Source: Pseudomonas sp. LS1212
GTDB taxonomy: Bacteria > Pseudomonadota > Gammaproteobacteria > Pseudomonadales > Pseudomonadaceae
Reading direction: 5' to 3'
Assembly (NCBI RefSeq): GCF_024741815.1
Contig: NZ_CP102951.1
Span: forward strand, 372,001 to 436,000
DNA length: 64,000 nucleotides
This document shows, in pieces, positions 56,828-64,000 of this stretch. Positions within the stretch are counted from its first letter, which is position 1. Every line of letters starts with the position of its first letter. The notes beneath the pieces are model-generated. The model made no database searches. It was not told where the DNA came from and saw only the letters and a program-made list of their open reading frames with translations. The position numbers and the translations under genes are program-made.

Positions 56828-58158
56828 TCTTCCTTGAAGGCGCCAACCAAACGCTCGGTAATGGGTTGCATCAGGTAGTTCGCCAGCGTCCGCTCACCGG
56901 TCTTGACCAGCACTTCGGCCTGCATCCCCGGCTTGATATCGAGCCCGGCGTCGCGCAGCTCGATGATGTCTTGCGGGCTGACCTGCACTTCGACCGAGAA
57001 GTAGGGCGCTCCGGTATGTTCGTCGATCAACTGGTCAGCCGATACCGTCGTCACGTTGCCCGTTATGACGGGGGTCTGGATCCGCTGCAACGAGCCAAAA
57101 CGGACATCAACCGGCAGGCCTGGTTTAAGCCGGTCGGCCATCATGGGCTCGAAATGGGCCTTGACCACCCAACTGGAGCCTTGCGGGACGATGTCCATCA
57201 GCCGTTGCCCCGCCGGTGCGACACCGCCAACGGTGTGCACGGCCAGCCCCATCACCTGGCCGGCGGCCGGGGCGAGAACGGAGCCGTTGCGCACCTCGAA
57301 ATCGAGCGCCTTGATCTGCTCGGTGAGGCTCGATGTTTGCGCGGAGACCTGGGTCAGTTGCGACTCGGCTTCGCTGCGGAAAGCCTGGGCCTGTTGCAAT
57401 GCCTTGAGCTTGCTTTCGTTGATCGCCTGCCGAGTGCGGCCGATATCGGAAATCGCCGAGGCCAACTGAGCGCCCAGTTGCGCCGCGTTGCGTTCGGCTT
57501 CGAACAGGCGGTTGCGCGGCAGATAGCCCTCCTGCGCCAGCTCGCGCAGCCCCTTGAGCTCCTGCTGCTGATACTGCAGCTGTACCGCGTGGTTGCGCTT
57601 GATCTCTTGATAACCGGCCAGTTGCTCGGCCAGCGAGGTCATTTCGTGTTGGTTGATTTGCAGCCGGCTGGCCAGTTCGGCGCGGCGGGTGACGAACAGA
57701 TAGCCTTGCAGCTCCATCGCGGCGCGAGCCCGTGGGTCGTCGGCCTTGGCCAGTAAATCCGCGAACCAGTCGATACTGTCGCGATCCAGGCGTTCGGCCA
57801 TCAACCGTGCCTCGACGGCGCGCGCGCTCAGCCATTGCCCCAGGGCAACGTCAAGCTGGGACTGCGCCTGGATGATATTGAGCTGCACCACGACCTGGCC
57901 TTGCTGCACCCGGTCGCCCTCGCGCACCAAGATGCGTTCGATCACGCCGCCCGCCAGCGACTGCACGGTCTTGCGCTCGCCGGACACCACCACGGTGCCG
58001 CTACCAACCACGCCTCGATCGAGCGGGGCGAAGCCGGCCCACAGGAAAAAACCACCCAGGCCCAGGGCCAACAGCCACAAGCCCAAACGGGCAATGCCCG
58101 CGGCATCGGCATCGGGCGCCGGCGTGTCGGCCGACATATCGTTCTGAAGGGTTTGCAT
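56824..58158 (-). CDS. prtE: Type I secretion membrane fusion protein (PrtE/AprE type)
   Basis: This HlyD-family adaptor links the inner-membrane ABC transporter to an outer-membrane channel. The 444-residue protein has one N-terminal membrane helix (ARLGLWLLALGLGGFFLWAGFAPLD) and a biotinyl-lipoyl half motif (GVVGSGTVVVSGERKTVQSLAGGVIERILVREGDRVQQGQVVVQL). A long coiled coil and the second lipoyl half (VLAPAAGQVMGLAVHTVGGVAPAGQ) follow. I chose the ATG at 58158 (MQTLQNDMSADT), seven bases after the prtD stop. It is intact although its partner prtF is broken. Confidence 0.9.
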   Translation of the reverse strand: MQTLQNDMSADTPAPDADAAGIARLGLWLLALGLGGFFLWAGFAPLDRGVVGSGTVVVSGERKTVQSLAGGVIERILVREGDRVQQGQVVVQLNIIQAQSQLDVALGQWLSARAVEARLMAERLDRDSIDWFADLLAKADDPRARAAMELQGYLFVTRRAELASRLQINQHEMTSLAEQLAGYQEIKRNHAVQLQYQQQELKGLRELAQEGYLPRNRLFEAERNAAQLGAQLASAISDIGRTRQAINESKLKALQQAQAFRSEAESQLTQVSAQTSSLTEQIKALDFEVRNGSVLAPAAGQVMGLAVHTVGGVAPAGQRLMDIVPQGSSWVVKAHFEPMMADRLKPGLPVDVRFGSLQRIQTPVITGNVTTVSADQLIDEHTGAPYFSVEVQVSPQDIIELRDAGLDIKPGMQAEVLVKTGERTLANYLMQPITERLVGAFKEE

Positions 58159-58165
58159 TGTTGTC

Positions 58166-59893
58166 TCAGGCCTGCTGGTTGCTGGGTTCGGCGGTTTTCT
58201 GCGCCGGTGTAGGCGGTGGCAACAGGGCTTTAAGTACCTGATCCCGCAGGCCGAACAGTTGCTGCACACCGTCCCTGAGGAACAGGAGTTTGTCGACCAC
58301 GCCGAGAATGCTCGGCCTGTGGGTCACCAGCACCACGGTAGAGCCAGCTGCCTTCAACTTGCCGACAGCCTGTACCAGAGCGGCCTCGCCCGCTTCGTCC
58401 AGGTTGGAGTTGGGTTCATCCAGCACCACCAGCGCCGGCTGGCCATAGAGAGCACGGGCCAGACCGATGCGCTGCTTCTGGCCACCCGACAGCCCCAGCC
58501 CACCGACGCCCAGCAAGGTGTCATAGCCTTTGGGGAAGTGCAGAATCATTTCGTGGATGCCGGCCAGCCGTGCGGCCTCGATCACCTTGAGCGAGTCCAC
58601 CTGGCCAAAGCGAGCGATGTTTTCGGCGATGGTGCCGTCGAACAGCTCGATGTCCTGCGGCAAGTAGCCCAGATGAGGGCCAAGCGCCTCGCGTGACCAC
58701 TGACTGACCTCGGCATCGTCCAGCCGGACCGAGCCTTGGCTCGCTGGCCAGATGCCGACCATGGCCCGCGCCAGGGAGGACTTGCCTGAAGCGCTTGGGC
58801 CGATGACCGCCAACACCTCGCCCTTGGCCAGGGTAATCGTCACCCCGTTCACCGCAGGCCGTTGAGTACCGGGCGGGGTGACCACCAGTTTATCGAGGCG
58901 CACCGCGCCGGTCGGTGCCGGCAGGGCCATGCGTGGTTGTGGCTTGGGGAATTCTTCGAGGAGGCGGTTCAGGCGCTGATAGCTGCTCTTGGCGTTGCCC
59001 ATCTGCTTCCACGAGCCAATGAGCGCCTCCACCGGCGCCATGGCCCGACCCAACAGCACCGACACGGCGATCATCACCCCGGCCGAGATCTGGTTTTCCA
59101 TCACCAACACGGCGCCCAGCCCCAGGGACAGGGATTGCCAGGTCATGCGCACGAAGCGGGTCATCGCGGAAATCCGCGCGCTGCGGTCGCTGGCCTCGGC
59201 CTGCGCGGTGATGATGCGCTGCTGCACATTGAACCAGCGCCGGCGCAGCACGCTCAGCATCCCCATCGCCTGAATGACTTCGGCATTCTGCAGGGTGCTG
59301 TTCACATAATTGGCCGAGGCGACGGAAAGGCGGTTGGCTTCGGCCATGCTCTTGCGGGTAGCGAGCTCGTTCCAGACGGCGAGCGCGGCGAGGATAACGG
59401 AACCGACGACCGTAAAGACCCCCAGCCAGGGGTGAAAGAGAAAGGTCGCAACCAGATAAATCGGCAGCCACGGGGCATCGAACAGGGCAATCAGCCCGGG
59501 GCCGGTGACGAACTGGCGAAGGGTGTTCAGATCACTCAACACCTGCGCCGGGTTGGCGCTGTGTTCCTTCAGGCTGCGCTCGAAGGCCGCGCCGAATACC
59601 CGCTCACCGAGCTCGGCGTCGATGCCGGCGCTCATCTTGATCATCACCTGACCGCGGACCCACTCCAGCGCACAGCTCAGCAAATAGAAGCCGAGCAGAA
59701 TCAGGCTCAACATCAGCAACGTGGTTTCGTTGCGGCTGGTCAGAACGCGGTCGAAGACCTGCATCATGTAAACCGAGGGTACCAGCATCAGCAGGTTGAT
59801 CACCCCGCTGAATAGCGCGAGCACCCCGAAAAGGCGACGGTAACGCAGCAAAGCTGCATCGATGTCTCGCCCGGCATCAAGAATGAGTCGCAT
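58166..59893 (-). CDS. prtD: Type I secretion ABC transporter (PrtD/AprD type)
   Basis: This is a 575-residue half-transporter with an N-terminal six-helix membrane domain and a C-terminal nucleotide-binding domain: Walker A GPSASGKSS, Q-loop LPQDIELFDG, signature LSGGQKQRIGLARAL, Walker B LVVLDEPNSNLD and the His switch VTHRP. It belongs to the group that exports metalloproteases, lipases and heme-binding proteins with C-terminal signals. No such substrate gene is in the window. The ATG at 59893 was preferred; a TTG three codons upstream is possible. Confidence 0.92.
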   Translation of the reverse strand: MRLILDAGRDIDAALLRYRRLFGVLALFSGVINLLMLVPSVYMMQVFDRVLTSRNETTLLMLSLILLGFYLLSCALEWVRGQVMIKMSAGIDAELGERVFGAAFERSLKEHSANPAQVLSDLNTLRQFVTGPGLIALFDAPWLPIYLVATFLFHPWLGVFTVVGSVILAALAVWNELATRKSMAEANRLSVASANYVNSTLQNAEVIQAMGMLSVLRRRWFNVQQRIITAQAEASDRSARISAMTRFVRMTWQSLSLGLGAVLVMENQISAGVMIAVSVLLGRAMAPVEALIGSWKQMGNAKSSYQRLNRLLEEFPKPQPRMALPAPTGAVRLDKLVVTPPGTQRPAVNGVTITLAKGEVLAVIGPSASGKSSLARAMVGIWPASQGSVRLDDAEVSQWSREALGPHLGYLPQDIELFDGTIAENIARFGQVDSLKVIEAARLAGIHEMILHFPKGYDTLLGVGGLGLSGGQKQRIGLARALYGQPALVVLDEPNSNLDEAGEAALVQAVGKLKAAGSTVVLVTHRPSILGVVDKLLFLRDGVQQLFGLRDQVLKALLPPPTPAQKTAEPSNQQA

Positions 59894-60118
59894 AAAATCC
59901 AAGAAATAGAAGGGCAGTGGGGAAAAAAGACAGTTGCGCTATTTTTCGGGGGAGGTCCGCGCCTTTTCGGGCATTGTTTTCGGGCGATTGTGGCATTTTG
60001 ACTTTGGCTGATGAATCCCGAGCAGCCTCTGGTCACATGCTTTGTATCGGCTTGACTGGCTTGATCTTGAACGGGTTTTCGCGGGCCAACGGGCCCGCTT
60101 AGCGGCAAGTGCCAGCTT

Positions 60119-60181
60119 AATCTGCGGCAGGTGCGTTGGCTGGCGGAGCGGTTTGGTGTGCCGGTCGAGGTGTTCTTCTAG
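60119..60181 (+). pseudogene. Possible 3' fragment of a small DNA-binding (Xre-like) protein
   Basis: The bases read NLRQVRWLAERFGVPVEVFF-stop, which looks like the last helices of an Xre-type regulator or antitoxin. Reading upstream in the same frame gives a stop at 60068 and no start or helix-turn-helix. It is the only gene-like trace in the 467-base gap 59903-60369, apart from the inverted repeat that follows it. This is tentative. Confidence 0.25.
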
Positions 60182-60219
60182 CGCTGCAAGCAAATCGGCC
60201 GGGTGCGATCTCGCTCCAT

Positions 60220-60328
60220 GTAGCCGCTGCCGCAGGCTCGGTGCGACGCTAAGGTCCGCAGGACCTTCTAACGATTCGAAATTTTTGCGACCGCTTCGCG
60301 GCCGAGCGCAGCCTGCGGCAGCGGCTAC
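60220..60328. repeat. Long inverted repeat, not of the REP family
   Basis: Perfect 19-base arms (60220-60238 and 60310-60328), GTAGCCGCTGCCGCAGGCT and its complement, enclose 71 bases. Within them are a second palindrome AAGGTCC-GCA-GGACCTT (60252-60268) and CGACCGC...GCGGCCG. The core differs from the GCGGGCAAGCCCGC REPs elsewhere in the window, so it is another intergenic repeat family. It lies between prtD and selO. Confidence 0.8.
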
Positions 60329-60369
60329 GCCCACCGAGTGAGTCCGAGATTATGTTGCCGCCGGATTCA

Positions 60370-61833
60370 TTATGAGGAACAGCTGATTTCCAGACGCTTG
60401 CCCCATTCCGGCGGCCGCTCGGCGTAAGCCTCCATGCCTTCCTGCGCTTCGAACGGCCTGGTCAGCACCCTGTGCAACTTGCGCACTTCTTCGTAATCGC
60501 CTTTTTCCGCCGCGTCGATGGCCTTTTGCGCCATGTAGTTGCGCAGGATGTAGAGCGGGTTCACGGCGTGCATGCGGGTGGTTCGGGCTTCGTCGTCCTG
60601 GGGGCCTTCGCGGTCGATGCGGGCCAGGTAGTCGTTGGCCCAGGCATCGAAGCCGGCCAGGTCGACGAAGTCATCGCGCAGGCGTTTCACTGCCGCGGCG
60701 GCCGGTTCATCGCCCAGGTGGCGGAAGAACCGGGTGTAGTCCACGCCGCTGTTTTGCATCAGTTGCAGCAGTTGCTCGACGCGTTGCTTGTCGTTTTCCT
60801 CGGCAGTGGTCAGGCCGAGGCGGCGGCGCATCAGGTTCAGGTACTGGGCTTCGTACAGGGGCAGGAACAGGGCCAGGACCTCGCGCAGCGCTTCGACGCT
60901 GATGAAGGGCGTCAGCGCCTGGGCCAGGGCAGCGAGGTTCCAGTGGGCGATGGGTACCTGGTTGCTGAACGAGTAGCGGCCCTGGTCGTCGGAATGGTTG
61001 CAGACGAAGTTGGCGTCGAAGTCATCGAGGAAGGCGTAGGGGCCGAAGTCGAAGGTGATGCCCAGGACCGACATGTTGTCGGTGTTCATCACCCCATGGC
61101 AGAAGCCATAGGCCTGCCACAAGGCGATCAGTTCGGCATTGCGCTCGACGATCTCGCGGTACATGGCCAGGTAGGGTTCGGGCTGCTCGAGGCATTCGGG
61201 GAAGTGCATGGCCAGCACGTGATCGGCCAGGATCTTCTGCTGCTCCGGTTGCCTGGTGTAGTAGAAGTACTCGAAGTGGCCGAAGCGTACGTGGCTCTGG
61301 GCCAGGCGCAGGAGCATGGCGCCACGTTCCTGTCTTTCGCGCCAGACGGGGGTGTCCGAACCGATCACGCACAGGGCCCGGCTGGTGGGAATGCCCAGGG
61401 CCTGCAGCGCTTCGGAGGCCAGGAACTCGCGGATCGAGGAGCGCAGCACGGCGCGGCCATCGCCCATGCGTGAATAGGGGGTTTGCCCGGCGCCCTTGAG
61501 GTGCAGGTCCCAGTGTTCGCCGGCGTCGTTGTAGACCTCGCCCAGCAGCAGGCCGCGACCATCGCCCAGGCGCGGGTTGTAGGCGCCGAACTGGTGCCCG
61601 GAGTAGACCATCGCCCGGGGTTCGGCTTCGGCCCAGAGTTTGTGGCCGCTGAACAGTTCGGCGAAGACCGGGGACTGGGCTTCGTTCGGGTCCAGGTCGA
61701 GCAGCTTCATTGCCGCTTCGCTGGCGATGACCAGGCGCGGGTTGAGGAGGGGCTCTGGCAGCACCGAGGTTGAGAACGCATCGCCCAGGCGGGCGTAGCG
61801 GTTGTCGAAGGTCAGGTCATCCAGTTGTTTCAA
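60370..61833 (-). CDS. selO: Protein adenylyltransferase SelO (YdiU)
   Basis: SelO is a pseudokinase-fold enzyme that transfers AMP to Ser, Thr or Tyr of target proteins, linked to oxidative stress. The 487-residue protein begins MKQLDDLTFDNRYARLGDAF and has GDGRGLLLGEVYN, the region LHLKGAGQTPYSRMGDGRAVLRSSIREFLAS, HGVMNTDNMSVLG, and DFGPYAFLDDFD for metal binding. It ends ISCSS, with cysteine where the vertebrate protein has selenocysteine near the C-terminus. Confidence 0.94.
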   Translation of the reverse strand: MKQLDDLTFDNRYARLGDAFSTSVLPEPLLNPRLVIASEAAMKLLDLDPNEAQSPVFAELFSGHKLWAEAEPRAMVYSGHQFGAYNPRLGDGRGLLLGEVYNDAGEHWDLHLKGAGQTPYSRMGDGRAVLRSSIREFLASEALQALGIPTSRALCVIGSDTPVWRERQERGAMLLRLAQSHVRFGHFEYFYYTRQPEQQKILADHVLAMHFPECLEQPEPYLAMYREIVERNAELIALWQAYGFCHGVMNTDNMSVLGITFDFGPYAFLDDFDANFVCNHSDDQGRYSFSNQVPIAHWNLAALAQALTPFISVEALREVLALFLPLYEAQYLNLMRRRLGLTTAEENDKQRVEQLLQLMQNSGVDYTRFFRHLGDEPAAAAVKRLRDDFVDLAGFDAWANDYLARIDREGPQDDEARTTRMHAVNPLYILRNYMAQKAIDAAEKGDYEEVRKLHRVLTRPFEAQEGMEAYAERPPEWGKRLEISCSS

Positions 61834-61923
61834 GGGCCATCTCCGGGCAGGGATGGGGGCATTGTGGCGGTTGGTGGCGGGAAAGGGAAATGGGGGGGCA
61901 GCGAGGTTCTATGTTGTGGGGTA

Positions 61924-62016
61924 GGGCCTCATCGCTGGCAAGCCAGCTCCCACAAGGATTGCACAACACCTGCAGAAGCTGGCACATATCTGTGGGAGCG
62001 GGCTTGCCCGCGATCG
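61924..62016. repeat. Mixed REP pair
   Basis: The left unit, 61924-61954, has the GCTGGCAAGCCAGCTCCCAC core. The right unit, 61991-62016, has TGTGGGAGCGGGCTTGCCCG in opposite orientation. The rest of the gap 61834-62038 shows no gene. Confidence 0.82.
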
Positions 62017-62038
62017 AGCGCGAAGCGGTCGCAACAAT

Positions 62039-62341
62039 TCAACGACCGGCGCTGTCCTCAATGCCATCGAGCAAGGCATCGACCAGCGCCTTGGCCGATT
62101 CCGCCGTATGCAGGAGAGACCAGACGAGGCTGCGGCCCTGTTCGTCGACCTTTTCGCTGAGTTGATACGCCGTTTCGCAGGTGCATTTCAGCAATAGCGA
62201 GGCATGCACCAGGGCATCTTCGGCATGGATGCCTTCACGCACGGCAAACAGCGGCGCATGGCCGGCGTCGCAGGAGCCGAAGGCGGTGGTGGCGGTTTGG
62301 GAGATTGAGCCGAGGGGTGGATCGGGAACGATTTTTTTCAT
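62039..62341 (-). CDS. DUF6124/DUF3077-type small protein
   Basis: This is a 100-residue protein, MKKIVPDPPLGSISQTATTAFGSCDAGHAPLFAVREGIHAEDALVHASLLL..., resembling the small proteins of unknown function (DUF3077, now DUF6124) that are frequent and multi-copy in Pseudomonas. It has no signal peptide or membrane segment; the middle is helical (DALVHASLLLKCTCETAYQLSEKV). The start at 62341 is preceded by AAAGGTG and overlaps the stop of an upstream 46-codon ORF (ATGA). The leader is strongly structured. Function is unknown. Confidence 0.8.
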   Translation of the reverse strand: MKKIVPDPPLGSISQTATTAFGSCDAGHAPLFAVREGIHAEDALVHASLLLKCTCETAYQLSEKVDEQGRSLVWSLLHTAESAKALVDALLDGIEDSAGR

Positions 62342-62478
62342 GGCGACACCTTTAATTTGATGGCGCTGCATACAGTTCGTTTCCACACGAATGGGTGGCA
62401 GCTGTGTGCGGGGTGGAAAACCAGGGAAAGGTTGTCAAAACCCGGCAGACCCGAAGGTCTCCCGCGCACAGCTGCCAT
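62338..62478 (-). CDS. 46-codon leader ORF coupled to the DUF6124 gene
   Basis: This ORF begins ATG GCA GCT GTG (MAAVRGRPSGLPG...), includes VWKRTVCSA and ends KLKVSP. Its TGA overlaps the ATG of the DUF6124 gene, giving ATGA. Both starts have the same context: GGTG followed by five bases and ATG. The peptide has no recognisable domain, and its codons run straight through the inverted repeats of the leader. It may be a regulatory leader ORF rather than a functional protein; its translation is inferred from the start context and overlap only. Confidence 0.5.
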   Translation of the reverse strand: MAAVRGRPSGLPGFDNLSLVFHPAHSCHPFVWKRTVCSAIKLKVSP

Positions 62479-62540
62479 AAAGACACCAGCGACAACTTTT
62501 CCCCCCGGGTTTCCACACCCGATCGCTGAACCTTCAGCGA
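62379..62540 (-). promoter_or_regulatory. Structured mRNA leader with mutually exclusive pairings
   Basis: In minus-strand order: hairpin E TCGCTGAA/TTCAGCGA (62540-62523); arm A GGGTGTGGAAACCC (62520-62503); B AAAAGTTGTC (62500-62491); C TGGCAGCTGTGCGCGGG (62477-62461); UUCG hairpin D AGACC-TTCG-GGTCT (62460-62447); B' GACAACCTTT (62436-62427); A' CCCTGGTTTTCCACCC (62426-62411); C' (62413-62396, complement of C with one mismatch); and a second A-like copy GTGTGGAAAC (62389-62379). A-A' and B-B' nest, but C-C' crosses them, so the leader could switch between two folds. Confidence 0.6.
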
Positions 62541-62622
62541 CCGGAACAGCTTAGTGGCAGTGCTTCCCGGGGAACAGAAGCGCAGATCGACAGACCGCGT
62601 AGGATACGTCTTAGGACTCCAC

Positions 62623-64000
62623 TCAGTCGAGCTTGTGCACCGGCGGCTCCGCAGTCGGCTTGCCTACGTTCGCCGCCGGCTGGATCGGCAACAGGGTCTT
62701 GTCCAGGCTTTCGACCGGCACCATCTTGTATTCCTGGCCCTGCATGTTCTTGAGGTAGATCTCCATCTGCCGGAAGGAGATGTTGATCTTCTGCTTCTTG
62801 AACTCGCGATTGATGTACCGGTTGATCTCGTCGAGTACCGGGTTGCGGTCGCCAAGGTCACGCACGTGCATGCGCAGTTCGTGGTCCAGGGTGCTTTCGC
62901 CGAAGTTGAGGAAGTAGACGATCGGCTCCGGCTCCTTGAGTACCCGCGGGTTTTCCCTGGCCGCCTTGAGCAGCAGCGAGCGGACCAGGTCCAGGTCCGA
63001 GCCGTAGTCCACGCCCAGTTTCAGGGTGACCCGGGTGACCGTATCGGTGAGCGACCAGTTGATCAGTTGCCCGGTGATGAAGGTCTTGTTCGGGACGATG
63101 ATGTCCTTGCGGTCGAAGTCGGTAATCGTCGTGGCGCGGATGCGGATCTTGCTCACGGTGCCCGACAGGTTGCCGATGGTGATGGTGTCGCCGATACGCA
63201 CCGGACGTTCGAACAGGATCATGATGCCGGAGATGAAGTTGGCGAAGATCTCCTGCATGCCGAAGCCCAGGCCCACCGACAGCGCGGCGACCAGCCATTG
63301 CAGCTTGTCCCAGCTGACCCCGAGGGTCGACAGGGTGGAGACGAAGCCGATACCGGCAATCGCATAGGACAGCAGCGTAGTCGTGGCATACGCGCTGCCC
63401 TGGGCCAGGTTGAGGCGCGACAACACCAGTACTTCGAGCAGGCCCGGCAGGTTGCGCGCCAGTGCAACGGTGATGCCGATGATGACCAGTGCCCCGAGCA
63501 TGTCGCCCATGCTGATAGGTACCATGCTCATGGCCGCACCGGTGCCGCTGGTGTATTCGTACAGGGTGATGTTGTCCAGGTAGGCGAACACGCTGATCAG
63601 GTCGGCCCAGACCCAGTACAGTGCACCCATGAAGCAGCCGAGCAGGGCCAGGCGAATCAGGCGCAAGGACTGTTGGTTGACCTGCTCGATGTCCAGCGTC
63701 GGCTCTTCGACGACGGCTTCGGGATCGCCGCCTTCCTTGACCGCCAGGCGTTTGCTCAGGGCGCGCTGGTAGGCCAGGCGCCGGGCCGCAACGGCCAGGC
63801 CACGGACGAAGCCTGCCTCGATGATGATCCAGAACATCAACAGGTACAGGGTGTCGATCAGGCGGTCGGTGAGCTTGAGGGCGGTGTAGTAGTAGCCGAA
63901 GCACACCGCGACGAACAGCGCGATCGGCAGCAAGGTGAACGCCACGCCCACTGTCTTGCGGAACAGCGAGGTATTGCGGTGCGTCGGGCTTCCCATCAAC
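62623..64000 (-). CDS. MscS/MscK-type mechanosensitive channel (5' end beyond window)
   Basis: The C-terminal 458 or more residues of a large mechanosensitive channel are present. Several membrane helices precede the MscS pore domain: LQWLVAALSVGLGFGMQEIFANFISGIMILFERPVRIGDTITIGNLSGTV, then the beta-domain IRIRATTITDFDRKDIIVPNKTFITGQLINWS and the cytoplasmic cage (ISFRQMEIYLKN). The frame is still open at the right edge with helices upstream, so the gene probably belongs to the larger MscK/KefA-like class. It would protect against osmotic down-shock. A short C-terminal tail AEPPVHKLD follows the cage. Confidence 0.9.
   Translation of the reverse strand, partial: LMGSPTHRNTSLFRKTVGVAFTLLPIALFVAVCFGYYYTALKLTDRLIDTLYLLMFWIIIEAGFVRGLAVAARRLAYQRALSKRLAVKEGGDPEAVVEEPTLDIEQVNQQSLRLIRLALLGCFMGALYWVWADLISVFAYLDNITLYEYTSGTGAAMSMVPISMGDMLGALVIIGITVALARNLPGLLEVLVLSRLNLAQGSAYATTTLLSYAIAGIGFVSTLSTLGVSWDKLQWLVAALSVGLGFGMQEIFANFISGIMILFERPVRIGDTITIGNLSGTVSKIRIRATTITDFDRKDIIVPNKTFITGQLINWSLTDTVTRVTLKLGVDYGSDLDLVRSLLLKAARENPRVLKEPEPIVYFLNFGESTLDHELRMHVRDLGDRNPVLDEINRYINREFKKQKINISFRQMEIYLKNMQGQEYKMVPVESLDKTLLPIQPAANVGKPTAEPPVHKLD

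Overview
This window is chromosomal DNA of a fluorescent-type Pseudomonas (P. putida / P. fluorescens lineage). The evidence is the high GC content, the medium-chain-length PHA locus (phaC1-phaZ-phaC2-phaD facing phaI-phaF), the pilMNOPQ-aroK-aroB-damX-gltB-gltD-hemE order, desT next to ureE, and many REP elements with the core GCGGGCAAGCCCGC or GCTGGCAAGCCAGC. I saw no tRNA, rRNA, CRISPR array, insertion sequence or prophage.

Layout, left to right. 1-3746 (minus strand): hisE (cut by the window edge), hisI, then the overlapping ubiquinone genes ubiB-ubiJ-ubiE. 3885-10748: the PHA region. A PHA-system protein and the granule proteins phaI-phaF run rightwards; the synthase/depolymerase/regulator operon phaC1-phaZ-phaC2-phaD runs leftwards and converges on them. 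11095-18539 (minus): a DUF971 gene, hslU-hslV, an FtsN-like SPOR protein, argS and priA. 18709-21200 (plus): rpmE, a secreted thermonuclease-like protein and malic enzyme. 21326-23398: an AsmA-like protein. 23598-27187 (plus): a small secreted protein with three 14-residue repeats, a DesT-like regulator, then ureE-ureF-ureG-hupE/ureJ behind a good sigma-54 promoter and an NtrC-like site. 27303-29726: penicillin-binding protein 1A, divergent from the plus-strand block pilM-Q, aroK, aroB, damX, gltB, gltD, hemE (29908-45675). 45729-46994: an MFS transporter.

47084-59893 (minus) is the most unusual region. A type I secretion operon (prtD-prtE-prtF) runs into an aryl-polyene-type fatty-acid/polyketide cluster. 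The join is abrupt. The outer-membrane protein gene prtF stops after about 103 codons and continues directly into the last third of an LpxL-like acyltransferase gene, the gene that normally precedes the ammonia-lyase of such clusters. This looks like a deletion. It removed most of prtF, any secreted-protein gene beyond it, and the front of the polyene cluster (acyl carrier proteins, AMP ligase, glycosyltransferase and others). The genes kept are ammonia-lyase, thioesterase, LolA-like, MMPL exporter, DUF3261 lipoprotein, ketosynthase, dehydratase, ketoreductase and ketosynthase. They are intact, tightly overlapping, and now lie behind the secretion genes.

60370-64000 (minus): selO, a small DUF6124/DUF3077-type gene, and an MscS/MscK-type channel running off the right edge. 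The small gene has an unusual leader with nested inverted repeats and a 46-codon ORF whose stop overlaps the gene's start (ATGA). That leader is the best candidate here for an undescribed regulatory arrangement.
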